From: Bradyrhizobiaceae bacterium PARB1
GTDB lineage: Bacteria; Pseudomonadota; Alphaproteobacteria; Rhizobiales; Xanthobacteraceae
Direction: 5' to 3'
DNA length: 64,000 nt
NCBI GenBank assembly: GCA_002256345.1
Contig: NKIY01000002.1
Coordinates: forward strand, 372,001-436,000
Positions 26,290 to 36,640 of this stretch are shown here, piece after piece. The number at the start of each line of letters is the position of its first letter. Position 1 is the stretch's first letter. The translations under genes were made by a program, and so were the position numbers. Below the pieces are notes generated by a model that was not told the origin of the DNA, did not search any database, and saw only the letters and a program-made list of their open reading frames with translations.

Positions 26290-27650
26290 CCGACCGCCCG
26301 CGGCCTCGCTCCCTTCGGCGACGGCTGATCGTCCAGCTTCTGCTGTTTCAGGCCGGCATTCTCATCGTGCTGGGCACGGCCTTCGTGACCTATCTGGTCC
26401 GGGCCAGCGAGAGCGGCTATCTGCTGGATCCGAAATTTACCGAAGTTGTCTCGCGTGCGGTGCTGCGCGACCCCGGCGGCTCGCTCCGGCTGCAGGAAAC
26501 CGATGAACTGGTCGAGCTGCGAAAGGATGTTCCGGACCTCTGGTTCATCGCACGGAGCGATGCCGGAGAGATCGTAGAGGCCGGCGAAATTCCGGATGTG
26601 TATCGACAGCTCGCACAGCATCTCGATCGCATCACATTTGCAGATATCCGCGATACCGTTGAGCCGTTCTCGCTGCTCGCGATCGTTCGACGCGTCACCG
26701 GACCGGCGGGTGATTTTGTCATCATCGGCAAGGGCGGCCGTCTGAGCACGACATACGCTCTCGTCATTCTGGCCAATCTGCTGGTGATACCAATTCTCGT
26801 CCTGCTGGCGATCATCACCGCCATTGTCATTCCGGTCATCGTAGGACGATCGTTCTCGCGATTGGCTTTGGTCGCGCAAGAGGCCAGGACCATCGATGTC
26901 GTGAAACGCGGTTATCGTCTGCCCGAGTCGGATGTTCCTTCCGAAATCATGCCGATGGTCGAAGCGATCAACGGCGCGCTCCAGCGTCTCGACGATGGCT
27001 ATGAGCGTCAGCGCCGCTTCATCCTCGACGCGGCCCACGAACTGAGGACGCCGATTGCGATCCTGCAGACCCGCCTGGCGGCAATGCCGTCCGACCCGTT
27101 CAGAACGCGCTTGCAGAACGACGCCGCGCGAATCGCTGGCCTTGCCGAGCAACTGCTCGACATGCAGCGGATCGACCGCGAGCAGACGCATTTTCATCCG
27201 CTCGATCTGGTCGCCCTGTGCCGGACCGTCGTTGCCGATCTCGCTCCACTTGCAATCGCAACAGGATACGAGCTCTCGCTCGATGAGCCCAGCAGAGCGG
27301 TCATGGTCATAGGTGATGCAGGTGCGCTCGAGCGGGTCGTGGCTAACCTCGTCCAGAACGCGATCGAACATAGCGGCGGGCAGGGCAAGATCGACGTCAT
27401 CGTCGATGCATCGGGAACAGTGGAAGTGGCGGATGACGGTCCCGGCATTCCTGCCGCCGAACGCGAAAACGTGTTCGCGCCGTTCCATCGGCTGCACCCG
27501 CGCGATCACGGCGCAGGTCTCGGACTGAGCCTCGCCAGGGAAATCGCGCATCGTCACGGCGGTCAGATCTCCATCGTCGATCAGCCGCGCGGCGGCGCCT
27601 GCTTCAGATTGATGCTGCGGTTGGCGGTGCGCGAAACGACTGTCGCGTGA
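26286..27650 (+). CDS. Two-component sensor histidine kinase
   Basis: 454 residues. First membrane helix at about 17-38, a periplasmic sensor stretch of about 110 residues, second helix around 155-190, a linker, then the DHp box DAAHELRTPI with phosphorylated H251 and the HATPase domain with N box (NLVQNAIEHS), DDGPGIP, and GLGLSLAREIAHRHGG. Partner of the preceding response regulator. The periplasmic domain has no motif that reveals the signal. Confidence 0.95.
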   Translation: MTDRPRPRSLRRRLIVQLLLFQAGILIVLGTAFVTYLVRASESGYLLDPKFTEVVSRAVLRDPGGSLRLQETDELVELRKDVPDLWFIARSDAGEIVEAGEIPDVYRQLAQHLDRITFADIRDTVEPFSLLAIVRRVTGPAGDFVIIGKGGRLSTTYALVILANLLVIPILVLLAIITAIVIPVIVGRSFSRLALVAQEARTIDVVKRGYRLPESDVPSEIMPMVEAINGALQRLDDGYERQRRFILDAAHELRTPIAILQTRLAAMPSDPFRTRLQNDAARIAGLAEQLLDMQRIDREQTHFHPLDLVALCRTVVADLAPLAIATGYELSLDEPSRAVMVIGDAGALERVVANLVQNAIEHSGGQGKIDVIVDASGTVEVADDGPGIPAAERENVFAPFHRLHPRDHGAGLGLSLAREIAHRHGGQISIVDQPRGGACFRLMLRLAVRETTVA

Positions 27651-27803
27651 CGCAACACAAATAGCGCGATCGCTGCAAGAAAAGATGGCAACGATCGGAA
27701 CGCTCAATGTAGCCGCAATGGAGGCGTGCGACTCTCCCGTTCATTCTGGTGCTGAAGCGCACAGACGTGCATTCAGCGTACCGGCTCTGCACTGGAGTGT
27801 CGT

Positions 27804-28442
27804 ATGTCGCGTATCCCGTTCGTCGTTTCCCTTTTTGCCTGCCTGACGCCGGTTGCGGCGGCGGCTTCAGATGTCGACGGCCGATACTATCGCGAACGCG
27901 CTGTGGCACCCGCTTATTATGACCCGCCGGCATATCGCTGGCAGGGCCTGTATCTTGGTGTCCATGCAGGTGGCGATTTCGCACGAGGGTTCAACTTCTC
28001 TGCGGATGGCGTCGGCTTCGTCGGCGGTGGTCAGGCTGGCTACAACATGCAGTTCGGGCCTGCGGTCGTCGGTGTGGAGATCGAAGGCTCTCATCTCGGC
28101 GGCGCGCAACGGCAGGTCGGCGGTGTGTCGGTTGATCAGAACTGGCGCGTTGCGGGCAAGGGACGCCTTGGCCTCAGCTTCGACCGTTCGCTGATCTATG
28201 CCACAGTCGGTTATGCGCTGACGGAATTCGAAGCACCGCGCTTCTCCGGCGTCAATGACGGGTGGAGGGGCGGTTATCTGCTTGGCGGCGGCATCGAGCA
28301 GGCCTTCGCTGGCGGCCTGTCGGTCAAGGCAGAATACAACTATGTCAGCTCATCCGGCCTCGAAGCGAAGCTCCCGTTCGGCCGCACCGTCGAATCCGAC
28401 GGAGATCATGTCCTCAAGGTCGGTCTGAACTACCGTTTCTGA
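27804..28442 (+). CDS. Outer-membrane beta-barrel protein (Omp25/OmpA-barrel type)
   Basis: 212 residues with signal peptide ending AAAASD. A WQGLYLGVHAGGDF opening strand, alternating beta-strand pattern (GGQAGYNMQFGPAVVGVEIEGSHLGG, KGRLGLSFDRSLIYATVGYAL) and the ending LKVGLNYRF with terminal Phe are characteristic of small eight-stranded outer-membrane proteins of Rhizobiales. Directly downstream of the two-component pair after 153 bases. Role: envelope structure or host interaction. Confidence 0.9.
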   Translation: MSRIPFVVSLFACLTPVAAAASDVDGRYYRERAVAPAYYDPPAYRWQGLYLGVHAGGDFARGFNFSADGVGFVGGGQAGYNMQFGPAVVGVEIEGSHLGGAQRQVGGVSVDQNWRVAGKGRLGLSFDRSLIYATVGYALTEFEAPRFSGVNDGWRGGYLLGGGIEQAFAGGLSVKAEYNYVSSSGLEAKLPFGRTVESDGDHVLKVGLNYRF

Positions 28443-28475
28443 CGGCGGCTTTTCGTCAATGCAGATGTACCTCGT

Positions 28476-28495
28476 CCCGTCGATGCCCCGACGGG
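28476..28495 (+). promoter_or_regulatory. Hairpin between the beta-barrel gene and the small-protein genes
   Basis: CCCGTCG (28476-28482) and CGACGGG (28489-28495) form a perfect 7-bp stem with a 6-base loop. No T-run follows, so it is more likely an mRNA-stability or attenuation hairpin than a terminator. Confidence 0.4.
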
Positions 28496-28518
28496 GCAAC
28501 TGATGGAAGGAGAACCGA

Positions 28519-28641
28519 ATGGATGTCGAGATTGCGTGGATAGTGGTCGTCTTCGTATTCTTTGCGGCAGTCGCGTTCTCCGCCATCGATGCGCTGATGA
28601 GAGTGTTGGGCCGTCTGGCGCAGGCCAGGGAGGAGCGATGA
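28519..28641 (+). CDS. Small single-helix membrane protein, 40 aa
   Basis: ATG 28519 with GGAAGGAG upstream. The product is one hydrophobic helix (IAWIVVVFVFFAAVAFSAIDALM) plus a basic tail ending AREER. Its stop overlaps the start of the next gene, which suggests translational coupling. No family recognised. Confidence 0.6.
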   Translation: MDVEIAWIVVVFVFFAAVAFSAIDALMRVLGRLAQAREER

Positions 28642-29063
28642 TGATGCGACGACTTCGACATCACGGGATCATGAGGCCGGAGCGGATCATCATCGCGCTG
28701 ATCGGCGCTGCAACGATCAACCTCGTGACGATCTCCGCATATCCGCTCATGGATGCACGTGCATCGATGGTTTTTGACGACAGTTCCGGGCGGCCAACAG
28801 CTTTCGCAAGAACGGACGGCGGAGCTGACCAACAGAAGACACGTCTCGCAAATGATCTGCCGCTTCCGTGCCGTGATGGCCGTGCCAGCGACGGCCGGCC
28901 GCGAAGCTGCAGGGAATTATTGCGTTGGATGTACGATGAAGAAAGCCGCCAGCATGCAACCGATCCTGGCGATCGGGATCGTCCTTGTTACGATGGCCGC
29001 ATGAGCGACGGCCGTCCTCGGACCTGCGACGGGCTCATCAAATCATTGCGCCGCACGATGTGA
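28638..29063 (+). CDS. Exported protein with two CxDGRxSDGRPRxC repeats, unrecognised
   Basis: 141 residues from the ATG cluster at 28638, overlapping the stop of the small membrane protein. N-terminus RPERIIIALIGAATINLVTISAYPL acts as signal or anchor. The C-terminal half has a repeated unit: PCRDGRASDGRPRSCRELLR and PCYDGRMSDGRPRTCDGLIK, separated by 24 residues. The repeat keeps cysteine pairs, so disulfides in the periplasm are likely. No known family recognised; the repeat and coupling make it a real gene. Confidence 0.72.
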   Translation: MMMRRLRHHGIMRPERIIIALIGAATINLVTISAYPLMDARASMVFDDSSGRPTAFARTDGGADQQKTRLANDLPLPCRDGRASDGRPRSCRELLRWMYDEESRQHATDPGDRDRPCYDGRMSDGRPRTCDGLIKSLRRTM

Positions 29064-29256
29064 TCATTGAGTTGGAAAGTACATTCAGCCGGTGTTCAGA
29101 GGAAAACCGGCACTGTTCGACCGATATGCGTCGGCTTCTTGCGCTGCGGCAAAGCGGAGAATTCCTCGCGGCACCGCGGCATTAAACTCCGGTAAGGGCG
29201 CTTGCTCGAAGGCTATCTGCCCATACGTTCAGGTGAACAAACGAAAGGAGCGGAGG

Positions 29257-29379
29257 ATGTCGAAGACACTCGTTCTGATCATTGCGGCACTGGCGGTGTC
29301 CGTGTGCCTGGCTATCGGCGTCAATGCGAAGCACGTTGCTGTCGATCAGCAAGTGGTGCAGATGCGGCGCGCTGCCTGA
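29257..29379 (+). CDS. Small secreted or membrane protein, 40 aa
   Basis: ATG 29257 with AAGGAGCGGAGG upstream, an excellent ribosome-binding site. The first 26 residues form a signal-like helix (TLVLIIAALAVSVCLAIGVNA), leaving a tail of about 14 residues ending QMRRAA. The open frame could be extended upstream but the site decides the start. Function unknown. Confidence 0.62.
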   Translation: MSKTLVLIIAALAVSVCLAIGVNAKHVAVDQQVVQMRRAA

Positions 29380-29421
29380 CCGGCGAACGTCGCTTCTATC
29401 CGGCCAAGGTAGATCGGACTT

Positions 29422-30096
29422 TCAAACCGCCTGCGCCGCGAGTGCTTTCATCGCAGCGTTCTCAAGCACTACTTCGCCGGCCTCGCTTCGATGCAAGGCT
29501 ATCTCGGCAGCGATGGAACGGCCGATGTCACGTTGATCGACATTGCCGAACCGGCCAGGCACAAGCAGTCCCAACCATTCGACCCATGCCGGCGTATGCG
29601 CGTTGCCCACAATGATACCCGGACGAAAGATGGCGAGACGGCGAAAGCCGATGCTGCGCAGATTGTCTTCCTTCATGCCCATCACACGGACATAGCGAAA
29701 CCGGCTCCGCGCCGTGCTGCCTACTGCCGACAGCAAACAGAACTGATCGATCCCTGCCTCACGGCAGCCGCTGGCAAACGCGCCGACGACGCCGAGCTCA
29801 AGCTGTTTCAGCTCATCTTCACTCCAGCGCATCGAACCTGAACCCACACCCACACAACTTACGGCGCTTGTGGAACCCTGGCTCAAGAGTTCGCGGGCGA
29901 GGGCGCCGATGCGATCGGCGAAGTCCGCCGTGCCGGTGTCAAGGACGACGTTACGTACTCGCGCGCGCGGCGTGATGGGCTTTCGGGTGACCATCACCAC
30001 TTCCCGGCAATCGGGAATCGCGAGCAAGGCCTCGACGGCTGCGCCTCCGACTTGACCGGTGCCGCCGAGAACGATTGCAGCAAAGTTCTGCGTCAT
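29422..30096 (-). CDS. NAD(P)-binding Rossmann protein (atypical SDR, HTATIP2/TIP30-like)
   Basis: 224 residues. Dinucleotide motif VLGGTGQVGGAAVEALL at the N-terminus; then CVGVGSGS, LLSAVGSTARSRFRYVRVMGMKEDNLR with the spaced Y-x-x-x-K-type pattern, and RPGIIVGN. This matches the atypical SDR family that includes TIP30-like oxidoreductases. ATG 30096 is chosen at the family start; an 18-codon extension has no support. It is transcribed convergently to the small-protein genes. Confidence 0.85.
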   Translation of the reverse strand: MTQNFAAIVLGGTGQVGGAAVEALLAIPDCREVVMVTRKPITPRARVRNVVLDTGTADFADRIGALARELLSQGSTSAVSCVGVGSGSMRWSEDELKQLELGVVGAFASGCREAGIDQFCLLSAVGSTARSRFRYVRVMGMKEDNLRSIGFRRLAIFRPGIIVGNAHTPAWVEWLGLLVPGRFGNVDQRDIGRSIAAEIALHRSEAGEVVLENAAMKALAAQAV

Positions 30097-30207
30097 GGAT
30101 CGAGCTTCTGCTCTGGTAAACGAACGACCGAGGCGCATTGTACGGCGCATGTTGGCACATCTTCATAGATGCGGCCAACTTCGCCCTACGTTGCACTCCT
30201 CGCTCGC

Positions 30208-30274
30208 CATGCCCGGGTTTGTGCCGGCCATCCGTCTGTCCTCGTGAAGACGAGAAGATGGATGCCCGGGCATG
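30208..30274. repeat. Intergenic palindromic repeat (Bradyrhizobium-type)
   Basis: CATGCCCGGG (30208-30217) and CCCGGGCATG (30265-30274) are perfect inverted arms; an inner hairpin CTCGT/ACGAG lies at 30241-30254. Elements with GCCCGGG arms of this form are frequent in intergenic DNA of Bradyrhizobium relatives. It lies between the Rossmann protein gene and the acyl-CoA ligase gene end and may act as bidirectional mRNA end signal. Confidence 0.75.
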
Positions 30275-30303
30275 ACGTTGCGAGGAACGCGAACGCGCGG
30301 CCG

Positions 30304-31956
<1,653 letters not shown>

Positions 31957-32073
31957 ATACTCTCTTATTAATTACAGTCGGTTATAGGCGATATCTCATA
32001 TATCAGGTGATCTCGGGGCTTTTCTTCCAAAATCACTATAAAGATCAGCCGCAACCCAATGTTTTATATGGGA

Positions 32074-33969
32074 TTAGAGGAATCCGATCGAAATCCATGG
32101 GAAGATCGCCACGATGATCAGGCCGGCCAGCAGCGCCAGCAGATAGCCGAGGATCGGCCGGATGCCTTCGGCAGGATCGACGCGTCCGATGGCGCAGGCG
32201 GCATAGTAGCCGACGCCGAAAGGCGGTGCGAACAGGCCGATGCCCATGGCGAGAATGACGATCATCGCATAGTGGACCTCGTGGACGCCGACCAGCCGGG
32301 CGATGGGGAACAGCAGAGGGCCGAACAGTACGATGGCCGGGATGCCCTCCAGCACGCTGCCGAGGATGACGAAGGCGACGATGGAGACAGCGATGAAGGT
32401 GGCGCCGCCGCCGGGCAGGCCGGTCATGGCCGCCGCCAGCGAGCGCGAGAAGCCGGACTGGGTCAGGCCCCAGGCCATGCCCGTGGCGGTTCCGATGATC
32501 AGCAGGATGGCGCCGGAGAGACAGGCGGTGTCCACCAGCATCGGCTTCAGCCGGCTCCAGTCGAACTGGCGATAGATCAGAAGCCCGGCCAGCACGGCAT
32601 AGACGATACCGATGGTCGAGACTTCCGTGGCTGTCGCCACGCCCTCGACGACGGCAGCGCGGATCACGAAAGGTAGCGCAATGGCCGGCAGCGAGATGAT
32701 GAAGGCCTTGCCGATATCCCGGCCGGACGCCCGCTTCACATGGCTGAGATCCTCGCCGCGATAGCGCCACCAGACGAGAATGCCGAGGGTGATCGCCAGC
32801 ACGACACCGGGCAAGAGGCCGCCCGTGAACAGCGCCGAGATCGAGACGCCGGTGACCGAGCCGATGGTGATCAGCACTAGGCTTGGCGGGATGGTTTCGG
32901 TCTGCGCGCCGGTGGCCGAGAGCAGGGCGACGAGATCGCCCGGCTTGGCGCCGCGCTCCTTCATTTCCGGGAACAGCACCGGCGCCACGGCGGCCATGTC
33001 GGCGGCCTTGGAGCCGGAAATGCCGGAGACGAGATACATCGCGCCGATCAGCACGTAATGCAGGCCGCCCCGGACATGGCCGAGCAGGCTGGCGAGGAAT
33101 GCCACCATGGCACGCGCCATGCCGGTCATTTCGATCAGGAGACCAAGGAAGACGAACAGCGGCACCGACAGCAGGATGAGGTGGCTCATACCCTCGTCCA
33201 TGCGGCCGACCAGCACCATGATCGGCGTCCGCGTGGTCAGCGCCATATAGCCGAAGATGGCGAGGCCGAATCCGAAGGCGATCGGCACGCCGGCAAAGAC
33301 GCAGAGCGCGACGACGCCGACAAAGAAGATGATCAGGTTGAGATTGCCGAGGGTGCGGAGAAATGGCTCGGCAAGCCAGAACACGCCCATGATGGCAACC
33401 ACGGTGCCGAGCGCCATCAGCACGGTCTTGGGCTGGCCGTAGCGCAGCAGGCGCAGCACCGCAAAGATCATCATCAGCGAGATGCCGACGGGCAATGCAG
33501 CCGCGCGAAAACTGTTGGCGATCTGCAGCGCCGGGGTCGTGATGTAGCTTTCCTCATAGGCGTATTCGTAGGACGGCGCGACGATCATCAGGAGGAAAGC
33601 CAGCGCGGAGCAGGTCGCCACGACGTCGAGGAAGGCCCAGAGCTTCGGGCCTGCGGTGGCGACCAGCGCCGTCATCCGCATGTGCTCGCCGCGGCGAAAC
33701 GCGACGGCGGAGCCGAGCATGGCGAGCCACAGGAACAGGATGGACGAGAGTTCGTCCGACCAGATCAGCGGCCGGTGGAAGCCGTAACGGGCGACCACGC
33801 CGATAAACAGGATGATCACCTCCGCCACCACCAGAAGCGCCGCCGGGATCTCGACGAGATGGCCCAGGAAACGATCGATGGATGTCAGAATGGCGTCGCG
33901 GCGGGAGAGGGGCGCCCTCTCCGCTGTTGCCGCTCCGCTCTCCAGGGCGGAGATGTCATGCGCTGTCAT
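32074..33969 (-). CDS. TRAP transporter fused DctQM membrane protein
   Basis: 631 residues. Residues about 25-190 are the small DctQ-like subunit (LVEIPAALLVVAEVIILFIGVVARYGFHRPLIWSDE); the remainder is the large DctM permease with many helices (VPLFVFLGLLIEMTG, GAMYLVSGISGSKAADMAAVAPVLFPEM, PPFGVGYYAACAIG). The two are joined into one reading frame, a natural fusion. Drives proton- or sodium-coupled uptake of an organic acid delivered by the DctP receptor encoded 11 bases upstream. ATG 33969 fits the receptor-gene end; a further upstream start would overlap it. Confidence 0.94.
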   Translation of the reverse strand: MTAHDISALESGAATAERAPLSRRDAILTSIDRFLGHLVEIPAALLVVAEVIILFIGVVARYGFHRPLIWSDELSSILFLWLAMLGSAVAFRRGEHMRMTALVATAGPKLWAFLDVVATCSALAFLLMIVAPSYEYAYEESYITTPALQIANSFRAAALPVGISLMMIFAVLRLLRYGQPKTVLMALGTVVAIMGVFWLAEPFLRTLGNLNLIIFFVGVVALCVFAGVPIAFGFGLAIFGYMALTTRTPIMVLVGRMDEGMSHLILLSVPLFVFLGLLIEMTGMARAMVAFLASLLGHVRGGLHYVLIGAMYLVSGISGSKAADMAAVAPVLFPEMKERGAKPGDLVALLSATGAQTETIPPSLVLITIGSVTGVSISALFTGGLLPGVVLAITLGILVWWRYRGEDLSHVKRASGRDIGKAFIISLPAIALPFVIRAAVVEGVATATEVSTIGIVYAVLAGLLIYRQFDWSRLKPMLVDTACLSGAILLIIGTATGMAWGLTQSGFSRSLAAAMTGLPGGGATFIAVSIVAFVILGSVLEGIPAIVLFGPLLFPIARLVGVHEVHYAMIVILAMGIGLFAPPFGVGYYAACAIGRVDPAEGIRPILGYLLALLAGLIIVAIFPWISIGFL

Positions 33970-33980
33970 GGCGGCTCCGA

Positions 33981-35000
33981 TCAGCCGAGCTTGCCGACGG
34001 ATTTCTCCAGGATGGCCCAGGCTTCGTCGCCGTATTTGCCCTGCCACTCCTTGTAGAAGCCGGCGGACTTCAGCTTATCGCGGAACGGACCGGCCTCGCA
34101 CTCATTGAACGCGAGACCCTTGGATTCCAGCTCGCCGCGCAGATTGGCGTTGAGCTTGGCGACGTCCTCGCGCTCCTTCATGCCGGCGGCATTGATGTTC
34201 TTGGCGACGATGTCGCGGAGATCGGCCGGCAGCTTCTCCCAGGCGCGGCGGTTGGCGAGGAACCAGTAGCCGTCCCACATGTGGTTGGTCAGTGAGCAGA
34301 ACTTCTGCACTTCGTAGAACTTGGCGGTCGAGATGATCGCCAGCGGATTCTCCTGGCCTTCGACGACCTTGGTCTGCATGGCCGAATAGACTTCGCTGAT
34401 ATTGATCGAGGCCGGCGCCGAGTCGAACGCTTTGAACATCGAGGTCCACAGCGGCGATACCGGCACGCGGATCTTGAAGCCCTTCAGATCGTCCGGCGTC
34501 TTGATCGGCCTGGTCGAGGAGGTGATCTCGCGGAATCCGTTATCCCAGATCTTGTCCATGACCACGAGATTGGCCTTGGTGATTTCCTTGCGGATGTAAG
34601 CGCCGAGATCGCCGTCCATGGCCTTCCAGACGGTGTCGTAGTTCGGGAATGCAAACCCGATCCCATTGATCGACGCCGCCGGTACCAGCGTCGCCAGAAT
34701 GAGGCCGGACAGCGTGAAGAACTCGACGCCGCCCGAGCGGATCTGGCTCAGCATGTCGGTATCCGAGCCGAGCTGGTTGTTCGGAAACACCTGCAGGTCG
34801 ACCTTGCCATTGGTCTCCGTCTTGATCGCCGCCGACATCTCGCGGGCGCGGTTGTTCATCGGATGCGTGTCAGGCAGATTGTTCGCGTATTTGTAGACAT
34901 ATTCAGCCTGCTGGGCGCGGGCCACCCAGGGCATGCTGACGCCGCCGAATGCGGTAGCCGCTGCGGATGCCTTCAACAGAGTTCGGCGTGAAATGGTCAT
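33981..35000 (-). CDS. TRAP transporter periplasmic receptor DctP
   Basis: 339 residues. Tat-type signal TISRRTLLKASAAATAFGG ending ARAQQA, with the twin arginine S-R-R-T-L-L-K, then the DctP layout (ANNLPDTHPMNNRAREMSAAI, GFKIRVPVSPLWTSMFKAFDSAP, SEVYSAMQTKVVEGQENP with the substrate-binding arginine). ATG 35000 has GGGAGAA upstream. It feeds the downstream fused DctQM; the signal suggests folding in the cytoplasm before export. Confidence 0.94.
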   Translation of the reverse strand: MTISRRTLLKASAAATAFGGVSMPWVARAQQAEYVYKYANNLPDTHPMNNRAREMSAAIKTETNGKVDLQVFPNNQLGSDTDMLSQIRSGGVEFFTLSGLILATLVPAASINGIGFAFPNYDTVWKAMDGDLGAYIRKEITKANLVVMDKIWDNGFREITSSTRPIKTPDDLKGFKIRVPVSPLWTSMFKAFDSAPASINISEVYSAMQTKVVEGQENPLAIISTAKFYEVQKFCSLTNHMWDGYWFLANRRAWEKLPADLRDIVAKNINAAGMKEREDVAKLNANLRGELESKGLAFNECEAGPFRDKLKSAGFYKEWQGKYGDEAWAILEKSVGKLG

Positions 35001-35192
35001 TTTGTTTCTCCCTGCCGCATCGTTCTGGGTTTTTGTGATGCCAGCGCCTCTTGTCGTTTCGACATCATGCGCGGTCAAGCCCTTTCGCCGCACCCAAGGC
35101 CTCGACTTTGGACAGTCTTTCGTAGAAAGCGTTGCCGCAAGAATGACGCTGAGCGGCCGCAAGGCTGCCGCAGGAAATATGAGGAAAACCGC

Positions 35193-35966
35193 ATGAACAA
35201 GGACCAGGGCGTCGCCATCATCACCGGCGGAGCATCGGGAATCGGGCTCGCGATCGCCAAAGCGGCCGTGGGTGAGGGGTGGAAGGTCCTCCTCGCCGAC
35301 CTCACCCAGCCCGCTCTGGACGCCGCCAAGGCTCAGGTCGATGCCATCAAGCCCGGCGTAACCCGGACCGTGGTTATGGACGTCGCCAATGAAGATGCCG
35401 TCATTGCCGGCCTGAAGGATTGCGAGGCCGGCTTCGGCCCGGTCCGCGGGCTCGTGAATTCAGCCGGAATCGGCCGCCAGGTGCCGTTCTTCGAGACCTC
35501 CGTAAAGCTGTTCCGGGAGATTTTGGACATCAACCTGGTCGGCACCTTTGCCGTCGCCAAGGAAGCCGCAAAGCTGATGCAGGCTCATGGTGGCGGCGCC
35601 ATCGTCAATGTGGCGTCGGTGTCCGGCATCCGCGGCAATATCGAGCGCTCGGCCTATGGCGCGTCCAAGGGCGGCGTGATCACGCTGACCCAGGTGATGG
35701 CTTGCGAACTGGCGCCGCTGAATATCCGGGTCAACGCCATCGCGCCCGGTCCGTTCGAGACGCCCATGGTCCAGGCGATGCACACCGCGGCGACCCGCGA
35801 AGGCTGGATGCAGGTCGTGCCGCAGCGGCGCTACGCAGAGCCGGATGAAGTCGCAGGCGCGGCGCTGTTCCTGCTGGACGGCAGCAAGTCGAGCTTCGTG
35901 ACGGGTCATGTGCTGAACGTGGACGGAGGCTTCGCTGCACACGGGCTGCTGCCGAAATATCCGTGA
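35193..35966 (+). CDS. Classical short-chain dehydrogenase/reductase
   Basis: 257 residues. Cofactor motif TGGASGIGLA at about 11-20, VNSAG (NAG-like), catalytic Ser in VASVSG and YGASK (Y-x-x-x-K), then PGPFETPM and the terminal NVDGGFAAHG. GAGGA lies upstream of ATG 35193. It is divergent from the TRAP receptor over 192 bases, so the dehydrogenase probably works on the imported compound or its product (inference). Confidence 0.94.
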   Translation: MNKDQGVAIITGGASGIGLAIAKAAVGEGWKVLLADLTQPALDAAKAQVDAIKPGVTRTVVMDVANEDAVIAGLKDCEAGFGPVRGLVNSAGIGRQVPFFETSVKLFREILDINLVGTFAVAKEAAKLMQAHGGGAIVNVASVSGIRGNIERSAYGASKGGVITLTQVMACELAPLNIRVNAIAPGPFETPMVQAMHTAATREGWMQVVPQRRYAEPDEVAGAALFLLDGSKSSFVTGHVLNVDGGFAAHGLLPKYP

Positions 35967-36129
35967 CGGCGAGCGGGATGCCGCCGGATTTGAGAGCATC
36001 TTGGGCTAAGCCGTTCATATCGCTACAGGATAATATATTCCATAATATACCTTATGCGAATTCGTGATTGAGCACCGCGTCCACGTAGGCCGGGTTCAAA
36101 GTATCAGTCGAATGCAGCCTTCGATCATG

Positions 36130-36480
36130 GCCTCGACCGGCGGTCGCCCCGCTGAAGACCGACCTCGTCGCGAAGCCTGCGGTGCCGCCAATCGATGTCT
36201 AGCGCCCGCAGCCATCAAGGCATTCCGGAAGATCGCCGAGCATTGGGCGCTGACCACTGCGGAAGCTGTAATGTTTCGGAGTATCCGAAAGCACGCGAGA
36301 CCGGATCAAGAGCGGTCCGTGAAGATCAGTTCTGTGCGTTTCGGCCTGATCGGCATTCAAGGATCTGCCGCTTTCGCTTGTCGACGACAGAGCTTTTCGC
36401 TGGGCGAAGTTGACCAACTCGAAGGTAGCTATTTGCACGATCATGCCAAACCAACCAAATCAGAGATTGCGGGAGAGCCT
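36130..36480 (+). pseudogene. Possible decayed MbcA/ParS/Xre-type (DUF2384) antitoxin gene
   Basis: No intact frame, but pieces in different frames line up as one protein: APLKTDLVAKPAVPPIDV, then LAPAAIKAFRKIAEHWALTTAEAV, then FGVSESTRDRIKSGP, then KDLPLSLVDDRAFRW. The middle pieces resemble the helical core (AL-x-x-F-x-x-IA-x-x-W-x-L) and the GVS-x-ST-x-x-R-x-K motif of the MbcA/ParS/Xre antitoxin family. Several frame shifts are needed, so it would be a dead gene. No RES-type toxin gene is adjacent. Assignment is by eye and could be wrong. Confidence 0.42.
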
Positions 36481-36525
36481 GCCCCTACCCTGATCTTTCT
36501 TGTCGCTAAAGACCGCAAAAAGAAA

Positions 36526-36555
36526 GCGCCTCCGGCCGGGCATGGCCGAAGGCGC
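36526..36555 (-). terminator. Rho-independent terminator of the porin gene
   Basis: Arms 36526-36537 and 36544-36555 form a GC-rich stem with one mismatch; read on the minus strand it is followed by TTTCTTTTT. It lies 85 bases after the porin stop. Confidence 0.72.
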
Positions 36556-36640
36556 CTGGAGGTTCACGAAGGCCGACAAGGGCCCCAGCGAACATCTCTC
36601 CCGCAAGGAAATCTCCAATGCGGGAGAGAATCTCTTGTCA

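Noticed and set aside
29064..29256. Searched for a small RNA or gene upstream of the 40-aa secreted peptide
   Set aside because: No clear promoter-terminator pair or frame could be supported.
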